Shown: positions 1-5,509, counted from the stretch's first letter. The stretch is DNA of 8,705 bases from Chitinophagaceae bacterium (GCA_025362915.1 JANYEU010000420.1:1-8705); one strand, 5' to 3'. Notes: generated by a model from the letters alone, not told the origin. A program made the numbers and translations.

Positions 1-1
1 G

Positions 2-520
2 TTTGCGCTCATTTTTACTACGTTGGAAACAGGTATCACTGCTGCCATCGGTGCGCAGAACACGAAAAAGTCTGTGGTAAAAACCATCACAAGCACCGTG
101 ATAAACAATAGGGAACCAGTGGAAACTGCCACCATGAAAGCCATGTATGCCGTGGGTTTGCAGTTTTGGCCCAATCAGGCAATGTGCCGTAGCTACTACG
201 ATTTTAGCTTGTTGTTTGGCGTAAACACACACCCAAGCGTAGTAAAATCTGGCATTGTAAACGCCAATGCCATCGCGCTTTGTGTGGATGCGGGCATTAT
301 TGCCACGTCTGTTTTTACATTGAAGAATAAATCAGATTTTCCGGTTACTTTCTTTGCAACGCACATCTTAAACGGTACGATGGTTGGAACACCAATAGTG
401 GTGCTGCCGCATCATGATACGGTGATTACTTTTTCGGAATTTGGCGCCGCCGATATGCTGTTTTTATATGTAAAAAACGAAACCGACTATGCCGGCAACT
501 GGGAAGTGAAGGTGGACTAG
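2..520 (+). CDS. Hypothetical protein, 5' end probably outside the window
   Basis: I do not recognise this protein. The reading frame is open from position 2 to the TAG at 518-520, with no stop before the window edge, so the gene probably starts upstream. The first possible internal start is a TTG at 23, which would give 165 residues, but no promoter or ribosome-binding signal supports it. The visible part has no hydrophobic segment long enough for a membrane helix and no Cys/His metal motif. The second half is rich in alternating hydrophobic and Thr/Val residues (for example SVFTLKNKSDFPVTFF and a final AGNWEVKVD), which suggests a beta-sandwich fold such as a small surface or structural domain. 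That fold is inference only. It converges on mqnC, and the two share the hairpin at 552-589 as a terminator. Confidence 0.7.
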   Translation, partial: FALIFTTLETGITAAIGAQNTKKSVVKTITSTVINNREPVETATMKAMYAVGLQFWPNQAMCRSYYDFSLLFGVNTHPSVVKSGIVNANAIALCVDAGIIATSVFTLKNKSDFPVTFFATHILNGTMVGTPIVVLPHHDTVITFSEFGAADMLFLYVKNETDYAGNWEVKVD

Positions 521-522
521 GA

Positions 523-546
523 TAGTTATTAGTGGTTAGTGGTTAG
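523..546 (+). repeat. Heptad repeat, left arm of a 24-bp inverted repeat
   Basis: Starting 3 nt after the stop of the upstream gene are 7-nt units: TAGTTAT, TAGTGGT, TAGTGGT, then a partial TAG that continues loosely as TAGATAT to 550. Positions 523-546 are a perfect inverted match to 623-646. TAG recurs every 7 nt, so all three forward frames are closed within this stretch. The two arms flank the terminator hairpin at 552-589. Confidence 0.85.
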
Positions 547-551
547 ATATG

Positions 552-589
552 AAAAAAGCCCTTGAAGATTATTCTTCAAGGGCTTTTTT
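552..589. terminator. Bidirectional rho-independent terminator
   Basis: A perfect 17-bp stem (552-568 pairs with 573-589) closes a TTAT loop. The core is GCCCTTGAAGA and its complement, flanked by six A on one side and six T on the other. A T-tract therefore follows the GC-rich stem when it is read from either strand. It lies between two convergent genes and can end transcription of both. Confidence 0.92.
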
Positions 590-622
590 ATTAGAGTCTC
601 TTTTAATGCTTAAGTCTGCCAA

Positions 623-646
623 CTAACCACTAACCACTAATAACTA
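623..646 (-). repeat. Heptad repeat, right arm of the 24-bp inverted repeat
   Basis: Read on the minus strand, this is TAGTTAT, TAGTGGT, TAGTGGT, TAG, beginning 4 nt after the mqnC stop codon (TAG at 653-651). It is the exact reverse complement of 523-546. Each gene of the convergent pair therefore has the same heptad string directly behind its stop codon. Confidence 0.85.
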
Positions 647-650
647 ACTT

Positions 651-1775
651 CTAGTAGTCCACCACTTGTTCCTGTATGGTTGCTGGTATTTCGCGCCACT
701 CGTATTGTTGGTTGCGGAGTTGAGGCTCGAAGCCCGCTTCGCTGATGGCATCTTGTATTGTTTTGTAGGTAAACCTGTGCGGCGCACCGGCAGCACTCAC
801 CACATTTTCTTCCAGCATGATGCTGCCAAAATCGTTTGCACCACCGTGCAAACACATCTGTGCAGTTTGTTTGCCCACAGTCAGCCAACTGGCCTGTATG
901 TTTTTTACGTTTGGCAACATGATGCGGCTAATGGCAATCATGCGGATGTATTCATCGGGAGTGGTCAGGTTTTGCACGCCACGTATTTTAGTTAATAGAG
1001 TATCTACATCCTGAAAAGTCCAAGGGATGAATGCCAAAAACCCTTTCGCATCGGCAGGTTTCTTGGCTTGTATCTCCCTTATTTTTACCAAGTGAATAAA
1101 GCGTTCTTCCAGCGTTTCCACATGGCCAAACATCATGGTGGCACTGGTGGTGATATGCAGGTTATGTGCTTGATGCATTATTTCCAACCATTCTTCGGCA
1201 CCACATTTCCCTTTGCTGATTAATCTGCGAACCCTGTCAATCAAAATTTCTGCGCCCGCACCTGGCAAAGAATCCATGCCTGCATCCTTCAATGCCTTTA
1301 GCACTTCGGCATGTGTACTTTTTTCCAGCTTGGTGATGTGTGCCACTTCGGGTGGTCCGAGCGTGTGTAATTTAATGCTAGGAAACTCCTGCTTGATGGC
1401 CTTAAAAGTATCTACATAATATTTCAAACCCAGTTCGGGGTGATGTCCGCCTTGCAATAATAACTGGTCGCCACCCCAACTGATGGTTTCGGTAATCTTT
1501 TTACGGTAAGTAGGCATGTCGGTTATGTATGCCTCTGCATGGCCGGGAATACGATAGAAGTTACAGAACTTACAGTTGGCAATACACACATTGGTGGTGT
1601 TTACGTTTCTATCTATCTGCCAAGTTACCTTTCCGTGAGGTACTTGAATTTTGCGTAGCTCGTCTGCCACAAACATCAACTCGGTCAATGGGGCATGTTC
1701 AAACAAAAACATCCCATCTTCTACGCTCAAAAATTCGAAGGCCAATGCCTTCTTGTATAAATCTGCTAACTGCAT
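651..1775 (-). CDS. mqnC: Dehypoxanthinyl-futalosine cyclase (radical SAM), menaquinone biosynthesis
   Basis: MqnC is the radical SAM enzyme that converts dehypoxanthine futalosine to cyclic dehypoxanthine futalosine in the futalosine route to menaquinone. It acts in the cytosol. The 374-residue protein has the usual length. It carries the radical SAM cluster motif CIANCKFC (Cys64, Cys68, Cys71), preceded by WQIDRNVNTTNV, and the family blocks GGDQLLLQGGHHP (101-113), LHTLGPPE, SLPGAGAEIL, TTSATMMFGH and NIQASWLTVGKQ. These fit MqnC better than its relative MqnE. The frame is open upstream to a TTG at 1799, but I chose the ATG at 1775. Residues from there match the usual N-terminus, and the TTG lies inside the predicted promoter -7 box. 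No other menaquinone gene is visible nearby; dnaX is 86 bp upstream on the same strand. Confidence 0.93.
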   Translation of the reverse strand: MQLADLYKKALAFEFLSVEDGMFLFEHAPLTELMFVADELRKIQVPHGKVTWQIDRNVNTTNVCIANCKFCNFYRIPGHAEAYITDMPTYRKKITETISWGGDQLLLQGGHHPELGLKYYVDTFKAIKQEFPSIKLHTLGPPEVAHITKLEKSTHAEVLKALKDAGMDSLPGAGAEILIDRVRRLISKGKCGAEEWLEIMHQAHNLHITTSATMMFGHVETLEERFIHLVKIREIQAKKPADAKGFLAFIPWTFQDVDTLLTKIRGVQNLTTPDEYIRMIAISRIMLPNVKNIQASWLTVGKQTAQMCLHGGANDFGSIMLEENVVSAAGAPHRFTYKTIQDAISEAGFEPQLRNQQYEWREIPATIQEQVVDY

Positions 1776-1796
1776 ATAATCTGTTTTGAAAGGAAA

Positions 1797-1804
1797 CAAA
1801 GGTA
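1797..1804 (-). promoter_or_regulatory. Predicted Bacteroidetes -7 promoter box for mqnC
   Basis: On the minus strand this reads TACCTTTG, a perfect match to the Bacteroidetes -7 consensus TAnnTTTG. It ends 21 nt before the mqnC ATG. A -33 box is weak: only GTTG at about 17 nt spacing. If it works, mqnC can be transcribed apart from dnaX, and the leader is short. Confidence 0.5.
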
Positions 1805-1824
1805 GGGGTGTAAAGTTGTGACAA

Positions 1825-1851
1825 CCTTATAGGGTTTAAAACCCTATAAGG
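1825..1851. repeat. 27-bp intergenic palindrome between dnaX and mqnC
   Basis: Two perfect 13-nt arms (CCTTATAGGGTTT and its complement) surround a single central base. The palindrome lies 11 bp from the dnaX stop codon and upstream of the mqnC -7 box. No T-tract follows it on the minus strand, so it is not a classical terminator. It could be a REP-like extragenic element, an RNA 3'-end stabiliser for dnaX, or a protein-binding site. Confidence 0.8.
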
Positions 1852-1861
1852 GTTAAACTCC

Positions 1862-3718
1862 TTACATATCAATCTCCAGTTTCAAGTTATCTCTCAGCAC
1901 CCTCAGCAAAGGGTATTGCTCGGCCATCCGCTCAAAACGTTGCTTGCTGTTTAGTGGTTTTACTGTTGGAGTGCTGTCCCGCTCTGTTTCATTGATGAAG
2001 AAATTGAATGTAAGAAGTCTATTGTGATAGTGCTTTTGCAACTCTTCTAACACAATAGATTTTTCTTGCTCAATGAATTTCTGTTGGAGTGTACTATCCA
2101 CTTTTACCAGAAATATAGAATCATCAACAATCTCTAAAGTGGCTGTTGAAAAGGCATTTGCTTGGGATATCTTGTTCTCCTCTTTTATTTTAGCAGCAAA
2201 ATGATTCCAATGCGGTTGCAATGTTTCCATAGTGATAGAAATAGGATCTTTTACTTCTTGAACCGTATATCTGTCACCATATTTACTACGCAAGGCATCC
2301 AGAATACCTCCACCTTTTGTCACCGAAGTTTGGGTATTAGTTGTGTTTGGATAAGACGATGGAACAGTTTCTTTTACCATACTTATCACTGGTGCCATAC
2401 TTGGAGGAGGCGTTTGCGGCAAGGCAGGTTTTATACTTGGCTGAACTTGTGCCGCAATAGGTGTTTTCTTTTTTTCTTCTACCAATAATTTTCCACCAGC
2501 AGTTTGTATATTAACTGGGGGCGTAATAATCTGGATGGAAGGAACTGGTTTGTAGTTGATAGCTACCGGACCGTCAACCCGTTTTTTTTTTACAATATTA
2601 CCCTCTTGCAAAGACAGTTCTATTGCCTGTTGAAGAAAGTTTAGTTTAATGATGGTCAACTCCACATGCAGGCGTTTATTGCGTGCCATCTTGAAGTGGA
2701 TCTCTGCTTCGTTCAGTATATTCAGGGCACTCACCAAATAACCAGCACCTACACTTGCAGCAACAGACTTGTATTTTTCCTGCATCCCTTCCACCACATC
2801 AAGCAATGAAATGGCACGGGCATCTTTACAAACCAAGATATTCCTGATAAATTCGGCAAAGCCATTCAGCACCATATCACCTTCAAAGCCCTTGCGGTTT
2901 ATCTCGTCATATAGCAATATCGCGCCAGCCATATCTTGCGCAAGCAACGCCTCCAATAACCTGAAATAATAATCATGGTCTAGGATATTTAGGTGTTCCA
3001 AAGTGTTTTGGTAGGTCACTTCCCCGCTTGTAAAGCTTACAATCTTATCTAGGATGCTCAACGAATCGCGCATACAGCCTTCACTCTTTTGGGCAATTAC
3101 CTGCAATGCAGCTTTCTCAGCATGGATACCTTCCTTATCAATAATTTCTTGCAGATGTTCTACCGTATCATTGGTCGTGATTCTTTTAAAATCGAATATC
3201 TGACAGCGGCTTAATATGGTGGGCAATATCTTGTGCTTCTCGGTAGTAGCCAAGATAAAGATGGCATGCGCAGGCGGCTCTTCCAGCGTTTTTAGGAACG
3301 CATTAAAAGCACTAGCACTCAACATGTGTACCTCATCCACGATATATACCTTGTATTTTCCGGCCTGTGGTGCAAAACGAACCTGATCTACCAGGCTACG
3401 AATATCATCTACCGAGTTGTTGCTGGCAGCATCCAGTTCGTGTATGTTCATGCTGGCACCGGCATCAAACGAAGTGCAACTCTGACAAGTGTTGCAAGCC
3501 TCACCTTCGGGTGTTTGGTTAAGACAGTTTATTGTTTTTGCCAATATGCGTGCGCAAGTGGTTTTGCCCACACCACGCGGGCCACAAAACAAAAAGGCAT
3601 GTGCTAATTGGTTGTTTTTAATGGCATTTTTTAGTGTGGTGGTAATATGGCTTTGCCCCACAACAGTATTAAAATTCTGGGGGCGGTACTTGCGGGCGGA
3701 AACAATAAATTTATCCAT
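1862..3718 (-). CDS. dnaX: DNA polymerase III subunits tau/gamma
   Basis: DnaX is the ATPase of the clamp loader. It loads the beta sliding clamp and, in its long tau form, joins polymerase cores to the helicase. The 618-residue product has the AAA+ Walker A GPRGVGKT (46-53), a four-cysteine zinc site (Cys65, 75, 78, 81), Walker B VDEVH (127-131), the SRC arginine-finger motif (170-172) and sensor 2 GCMRDSLSILDK (214-225). Domain III runs to about residue 365 and ends in NKRLHVELTIIKLNFL. A Pro/Lys-rich linker (about 380-475) and a C-terminal tau region follow. The length is close to the 643 residues of E. coli tau. The start is the ATG at 3718; I see no ribosome-binding site and no clear promoter in the 130 bp upstream. 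Unusual: ten A on the coding strand at codons 376-379, right after domain III, may produce a truncated gamma form. Confidence 0.96.
   Translation of the reverse strand: MDKFIVSARKYRPQNFNTVVGQSHITTTLKNAIKNNQLAHAFLFCGPRGVGKTTCARILAKTINCLNQTPEGEACNTCQSCTSFDAGASMNIHELDAASNNSVDDIRSLVDQVRFAPQAGKYKVYIVDEVHMLSASAFNAFLKTLEEPPAHAIFILATTEKHKILPTILSRCQIFDFKRITTNDTVEHLQEIIDKEGIHAEKAALQVIAQKSEGCMRDSLSILDKIVSFTSGEVTYQNTLEHLNILDHDYYFRLLEALLAQDMAGAILLYDEINRKGFEGDMVLNGFAEFIRNILVCKDARAISLLDVVEGMQEKYKSVAASVGAGYLVSALNILNEAEIHFKMARNKRLHVELTIIKLNFLQQAIELSLQEGNIVKKKRVDGPVAINYKPVPSIQIITPPVNIQTAGGKLLVEEKKKTPIAAQVQPSIKPALPQTPPPSMAPVISMVKETVPSSYPNTTNTQTSVTKGGGILDALRSKYGDRYTVQEVKDPISITMETLQPHWNHFAAKIKEENKISQANAFSTATLEIVDDSIFLVKVDSTLQQKFIEQEKSIVLEELQKHYHNRLLTFNFFINETERDSTPTVKPLNSKQRFERMAEQYPLLRVLRDNLKLEIDM
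2468..2474 (-). promoter_or_regulatory. Second possible slippery heptamer in dnaX
   Basis: Codons 415-417 (GAA AAA AAG) contain A AAA AAG in the phase needed for -1 frameshifting. This is the same heptamer that drives gamma synthesis in E. coli dnaX. Here the -1 frame stays open for about 40 codons before a TAA, so a product from this site would carry a longer unrelated tail. I rate it below the A10 run. Confidence 0.3.
2582..2591 (-). promoter_or_regulatory. A10 slippage/frameshift site in dnaX
   Basis: The coding strand reads GTA AAA AAA AAA CGG at codons 376-380, a run of ten A. A -1 shift, or one extra A in the mRNA, gives Lys-Lys-Lys-Thr-Gly and then TGA at 2576-2574, a 381-residue protein. 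Loss of one A gives a stop (TAG at 2565-2563) after 384 residues. The site is about 15 residues beyond the end of clamp-loader domain III. I see no strong stimulatory hairpin downstream, only a weak GTAG/CTAC stem, which favours transcriptional slippage over ribosomal frameshifting. Confidence 0.6.
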
Positions 3719-3749
3719 AACAGGCTTGCAAGATAGGAAAATAAGTTCT

Positions 3750-3777
3750 GAATTATGAACTATGAGTTATGAGTTGA
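3750..3777. repeat. Four-unit heptad repeat between the thioredoxin-like gene and dnaX
   Basis: Four 7-nt units lie in tandem: GAATTAT, GAACTAT, GAGTTAT and GAGTTGA. On the plus strand TGA recurs every 7 nt (3749, 3756, 3763, 3770). On the minus strand the same array gives TAA, TAG and TAA at 7-nt spacing, so all three frames are closed on both strands. The rest of the 130-bp spacer (3719-3848) shows no terminator or convincing promoter. Confidence 0.75.
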
Positions 3778-3848
3778 GGAAGAAATAAGGGTAGTTTGGA
3801 AATGGAATCCTACTGTATTATGATTTTAAAAAGCTATATAAAATACTC

Positions 3849-4376
3849 TTATTTAATGCCAGCCACTATCTCACCCAGTTCTTTAGTGATGTCTCCTTTA
3901 GTGCCATACTCTGTTACCCTTCCTATTTCTAGTCCTTTTTTCAAAACAATAAAAGTGGGTACTTTGGTAATCTTATAAATGAAATGGAAGTTGTTTACGG
4001 TTTGCTTTTGCCTATCAACAGCCAAAAGGTTGATTTTATTTTCGGGAAATCCGCTTGCATCTATCAGTTGATAAAACTTAGGCAATAGGTTTTGGGTATC
4101 CTCGCACCAAGTGCCACCAAAAACAAGTAAGCTGAATTTATCCTTTTTCTGTTTAAAAGTATTCACTGCCGCAGCATCGGGCTGACCGTATTTCATGTTT
4201 TCATTAAACCATCCAAAGGCGGTATCATTTGCTATCAATCCGCGGTTTATTACCCCATAAAGCATCTTACGTCCCTTATCTTCCTTCACTTGATAGTTTA
4301 ATTTTAATGTCTTCAACGGCTGAACACAGGACATTGCAAAGAGCATTACCATCATCAATCCAACAAAATATCTCAT
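3849..4376 (-). CDS. Thioredoxin-fold putative lipoprotein with a single active-site cysteine
   Basis: This 175-residue protein has a short N-terminal hydrophobic stretch ending in AMSC (Cys17). It resembles a lipoprotein signal peptide, although Ala at -3 is not the ideal lipobox residue. Export to the cell envelope is therefore likely but not certain. The thioredoxin-like domain spans about 75-172: a beta strand LLVFGGTW, the active-site position W90-C91-E92-D93, and the cis-proline loop KVPTF (Pro140). The second cysteine of the usual CxxC is absent, being replaced by Asp/Thr. Classical dithiol exchange is therefore unlikely; a monothiol or binding role is possible. Its ATG overlaps the stop of the upstream MerR gene (ATGA, 4373-4376), which implies co-transcription and translational coupling. 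Its partner is unknown. Confidence 0.8.
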   Translation of the reverse strand: MRYFVGLMMVMLFAMSCVQPLKTLKLNYQVKEDKGRKMLYGVINRGLIANDTAFGWFNENMKYGQPDAAAVNTFKQKKDKFSLLVFGGTWCEDTQNLLPKFYQLIDASGFPENKINLLAVDRQKQTVNNFHFIYKITKVPTFIVLKKGLEIGRVTEYGTKGDITKELGEIVAGIK

Positions 4377-5083
4377 GCCCCAAGGTTTGATTTCATTTCC
4401 AGCAAAAAGGTTTTAAACTTGGTTAGCGATTGCATCACTTCTGTCCGTACATCTATCTGTTCCCGGTTGCTTGCCAGATATTTTTTAGCCCCCTCTAGGC
4501 TAAATTCTTTTATTCTGATTAAATCATAAATAACCTCTAGTGTTCGTATATCTTCTGTACGATAAAACCGGTGGCTTCCCTTGCCTTTACGTGGGGTCAG
4601 TATGGCAAATTCGTTGGTCCAGAACCGTATTAACGAGTTGGCTACACCAAACATGATGGCAACTTCTGAAATTCCCCAATACAATTTTTTATTCAGGGTT
4701 TCATCGTCGGGTATCTTTATGTAGTCAGACTTGTTTTCTATTTCCTTCCCATCAACCTTCATTCTACTACCCTTTGCCACATTTTTTCTGGGGGCAGCCT
4801 TCTTTCTGCCACGCTTTTTCCCTGTGGACTTGGTTGGTTCTTTTGTCTCTTGTTTCGGTTTTATTTTTACCCTAATCTGGCTATCGCTATAAACCACCTG
4901 ATTTTGACCAGACTCGGTTGGCTGTTCATTGCTTATACCATCTTTTGATTCTGCAACAGTAGGAGCAGATGGAGACTTTTCTTTTTTAGGAGAAATTATT
5001 TTATTGGTAGCAGTAACCTTTGCCTCTTCTTGCTTTGATGGAGGAATGGGGTTACCAAATAAGTCTAATTGTTGAAGTGCCAT
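4373..5083 (-). CDS. MerR-family transcriptional regulator with a basic N-terminal extension
   Basis: The 236-residue protein has a MerR-type winged helix-turn-helix at about 133-205: LYWGISEVAIMFGV, then LIRFWTNEF, the wing GSHRFYRTEDI, and a helix ending SLEGAKKYL. It is followed only by a short C-terminal helix (about 208-233), so there is no obvious ligand-binding domain. The first 130 residues are low-complexity and rich in Lys, Pro, Thr and Gln. Two elements stand out there. QLDLF at residues 5-9 matches the beta-clamp-binding consensus QL[SD]LF. KKRGRKK at 89-95 resembles an AT-hook core. The start is the ATG at 5083, the only reasonable one, 13 nt after a perfect -7 promoter box. It overlaps the thioredoxin-like gene by 4 bp. 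Its target is unknown; autoregulation or control of the coupled gene is possible. Confidence 0.87.
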   Translation of the reverse strand: MALQQLDLFGNPIPPSKQEEAKVTATNKIISPKKEKSPSAPTVAESKDGISNEQPTESGQNQVVYSDSQIRVKIKPKQETKEPTKSTGKKRGRKKAAPRKNVAKGSRMKVDGKEIENKSDYIKIPDDETLNKKLYWGISEVAIMFGVANSLIRFWTNEFAILTPRKGKGSHRFYRTEDIRTLEVIYDLIRIKEFSLEGAKKYLASNREQIDVRTEVMQSLTKFKTFLLEMKSNLGA

Positions 5084-5096
5084 TGTGTAAAAATAA

Positions 5097-5104
5097 CAAA
5101 CCTA
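5097..5104 (-). promoter_or_regulatory. Predicted -7 promoter box for the merR-type gene
   Basis: On the minus strand this is TAGGTTTG, a perfect match to TAnnTTTG. It ends 13 nt before the ATG, so the mRNA leader would be very short. No good TTTG is present at the expected -33 distance. Confidence 0.5.
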
Positions 5105-5192
5105 TTGTCTATTACCCAATAAGATTAGTGGGGGAGGTGGAAAAGCCGAGGGTTATTAACATTAAAGGAACTATTTTAGAATAGAAAGCAGC

Positions 5193-5334
5193 TTGATTGA
5201 GTTTTAAATTGTGTTATAAGCTTGAACTTTCGTCACATAAGCTTAAGCTTTTGTCGCATAAGCTTGAACTTCCGTCGCATAAGTTTAAGCTTTTGAGGCA
5301 TAAGCAGTAAACGGTAAGAGGGTAACTCAATCAA
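5193..5334. repeat. MITE-like element: 11-bp inverted repeats around a tandem array
   Basis: TTGATTGAGTT (5193-5203) and its exact complement AACTCAATCAA (5324-5334) bound a 142-bp segment that contains the 21-bp repeat array. The segment carries no gene of normal size. No target-site duplication is obvious at the ends. The size, terminal inverted repeats and intergenic position suggest a small non-autonomous mobile or extragenic repeat element. This rests on structure alone. Confidence 0.45.
5221..5304. repeat. Four tandem 21-bp repeats
   Basis: Four uninterrupted 21-bp copies lie at 5221-5241, 5242-5262, 5263-5283 and 5284-5304, and a partial copy (TATAAG) precedes them. Copies 1 and 3 (CTTGAACTT type) resemble each other, as do copies 2 and 4 (CTTAAGCTT/TTTAAGCTT type), so a 42-bp higher-order unit was probably duplicated. 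All share a CATAAG end. A 21-bp period equals two helical turns and also seven codons. Confidence 0.9.
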
Positions 5335-5345
5335 TGAATCATTGA
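5331..5345. promoter_or_regulatory. 15-bp palindrome, possible operator
   Basis: TCAATGA and TCATTGA surround one central A. The palindrome overlaps the right end of the inverted-repeat element and lies between the two divergent regulator genes, about 165 bp upstream of the tetR-type start. It has the size and symmetry of a dimeric regulator site, but nothing ties it to a given protein. Confidence 0.35.
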
Positions 5346-5371
5346 AAGAAATATTCTTTTCTTTTCTTGAA

Positions 5372-5391
5372 AAGGATAAAATATAATCCTT
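5372..5391. repeat. Small A/T-rich hairpin in the divergent region
   Basis: AAGGAT and ATCCTT are complementary across an 8-nt AAAATATA spacer. Just upstream, CTTTTC and GAAAAG (5361-5374) also pair. The two structures share bases and so exclude each other. I see nothing else definite in 5392-5455, so 5084-5509 is regulatory and repeat DNA without a normal gene. Confidence 0.3.
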
Positions 5392-5455
5392 CCTCATCCG
5401 TCTGTCTGCTTACCAAGTGACACTTATTTTTCTGAATGGATAAAAATATTTTAAT

Positions 5456-5483
5456 GGAAACTTTGGTAACAAAAAAAGTTTCC
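5456..5483. promoter_or_regulatory. Likely TetR autoregulatory operator
   Basis: GGAAACTTT (5456-5464) and AAAGTTTCC (5475-5483) form a perfect 9-bp inverted repeat with a 10-nt spacer. It covers the -33 box and most of the promoter spacer and ends 26 bp before the tetR-type ATG. TetR repressors usually bind such palindromes at their own promoter. Binding here would block transcription of the whole efflux operon. Confidence 0.62.
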
Positions 5484-5492
5484 TTAGTTTCG
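5462..5492 (+). promoter_or_regulatory. Bacteroidetes-type promoter of the efflux operon
   Basis: The -33 box TTTG (5462-5465) is followed after 19 nt by TAGTTTCG (5485-5492), which matches TAnnTTTG at all but one position. The spacing fits the Bacteroidetes consensus. The predicted start of transcription is shortly before 5505, leaving a very short leader to the ATG at 5510. Confidence 0.6.
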
Positions 5493-5509
5493 CCGCAGAT
5501 TTAAAAGAC

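Noticed and set aside
666..995. Plus-strand open frames across mqnC (also 1213-1419 and 1529-1789)
   Set aside because: They lie antisense to a clear MqnC coding frame and have no recognisable domain or start signal.
1773..1799. TTG at 1799 as the start of mqnC
   Set aside because: It falls within the perfect -7 box TACCTTTG, and family members begin near the ATG at 1775.
1825..1851. Rho-independent terminator for dnaX
   Set aside because: The stem is strong, but no T-tract follows it on the minus strand.
3326..3758. Plus-strand open frames antisense to the 5' part of dnaX
   Set aside because: The dnaX frame on the other strand contains all AAA+ motifs, and these frames show no protein-like features.
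5221..5304. CRISPR array
   Set aside because: The 21-bp copies are directly adjacent with no spacers, are imperfect, and no cas gene is near.
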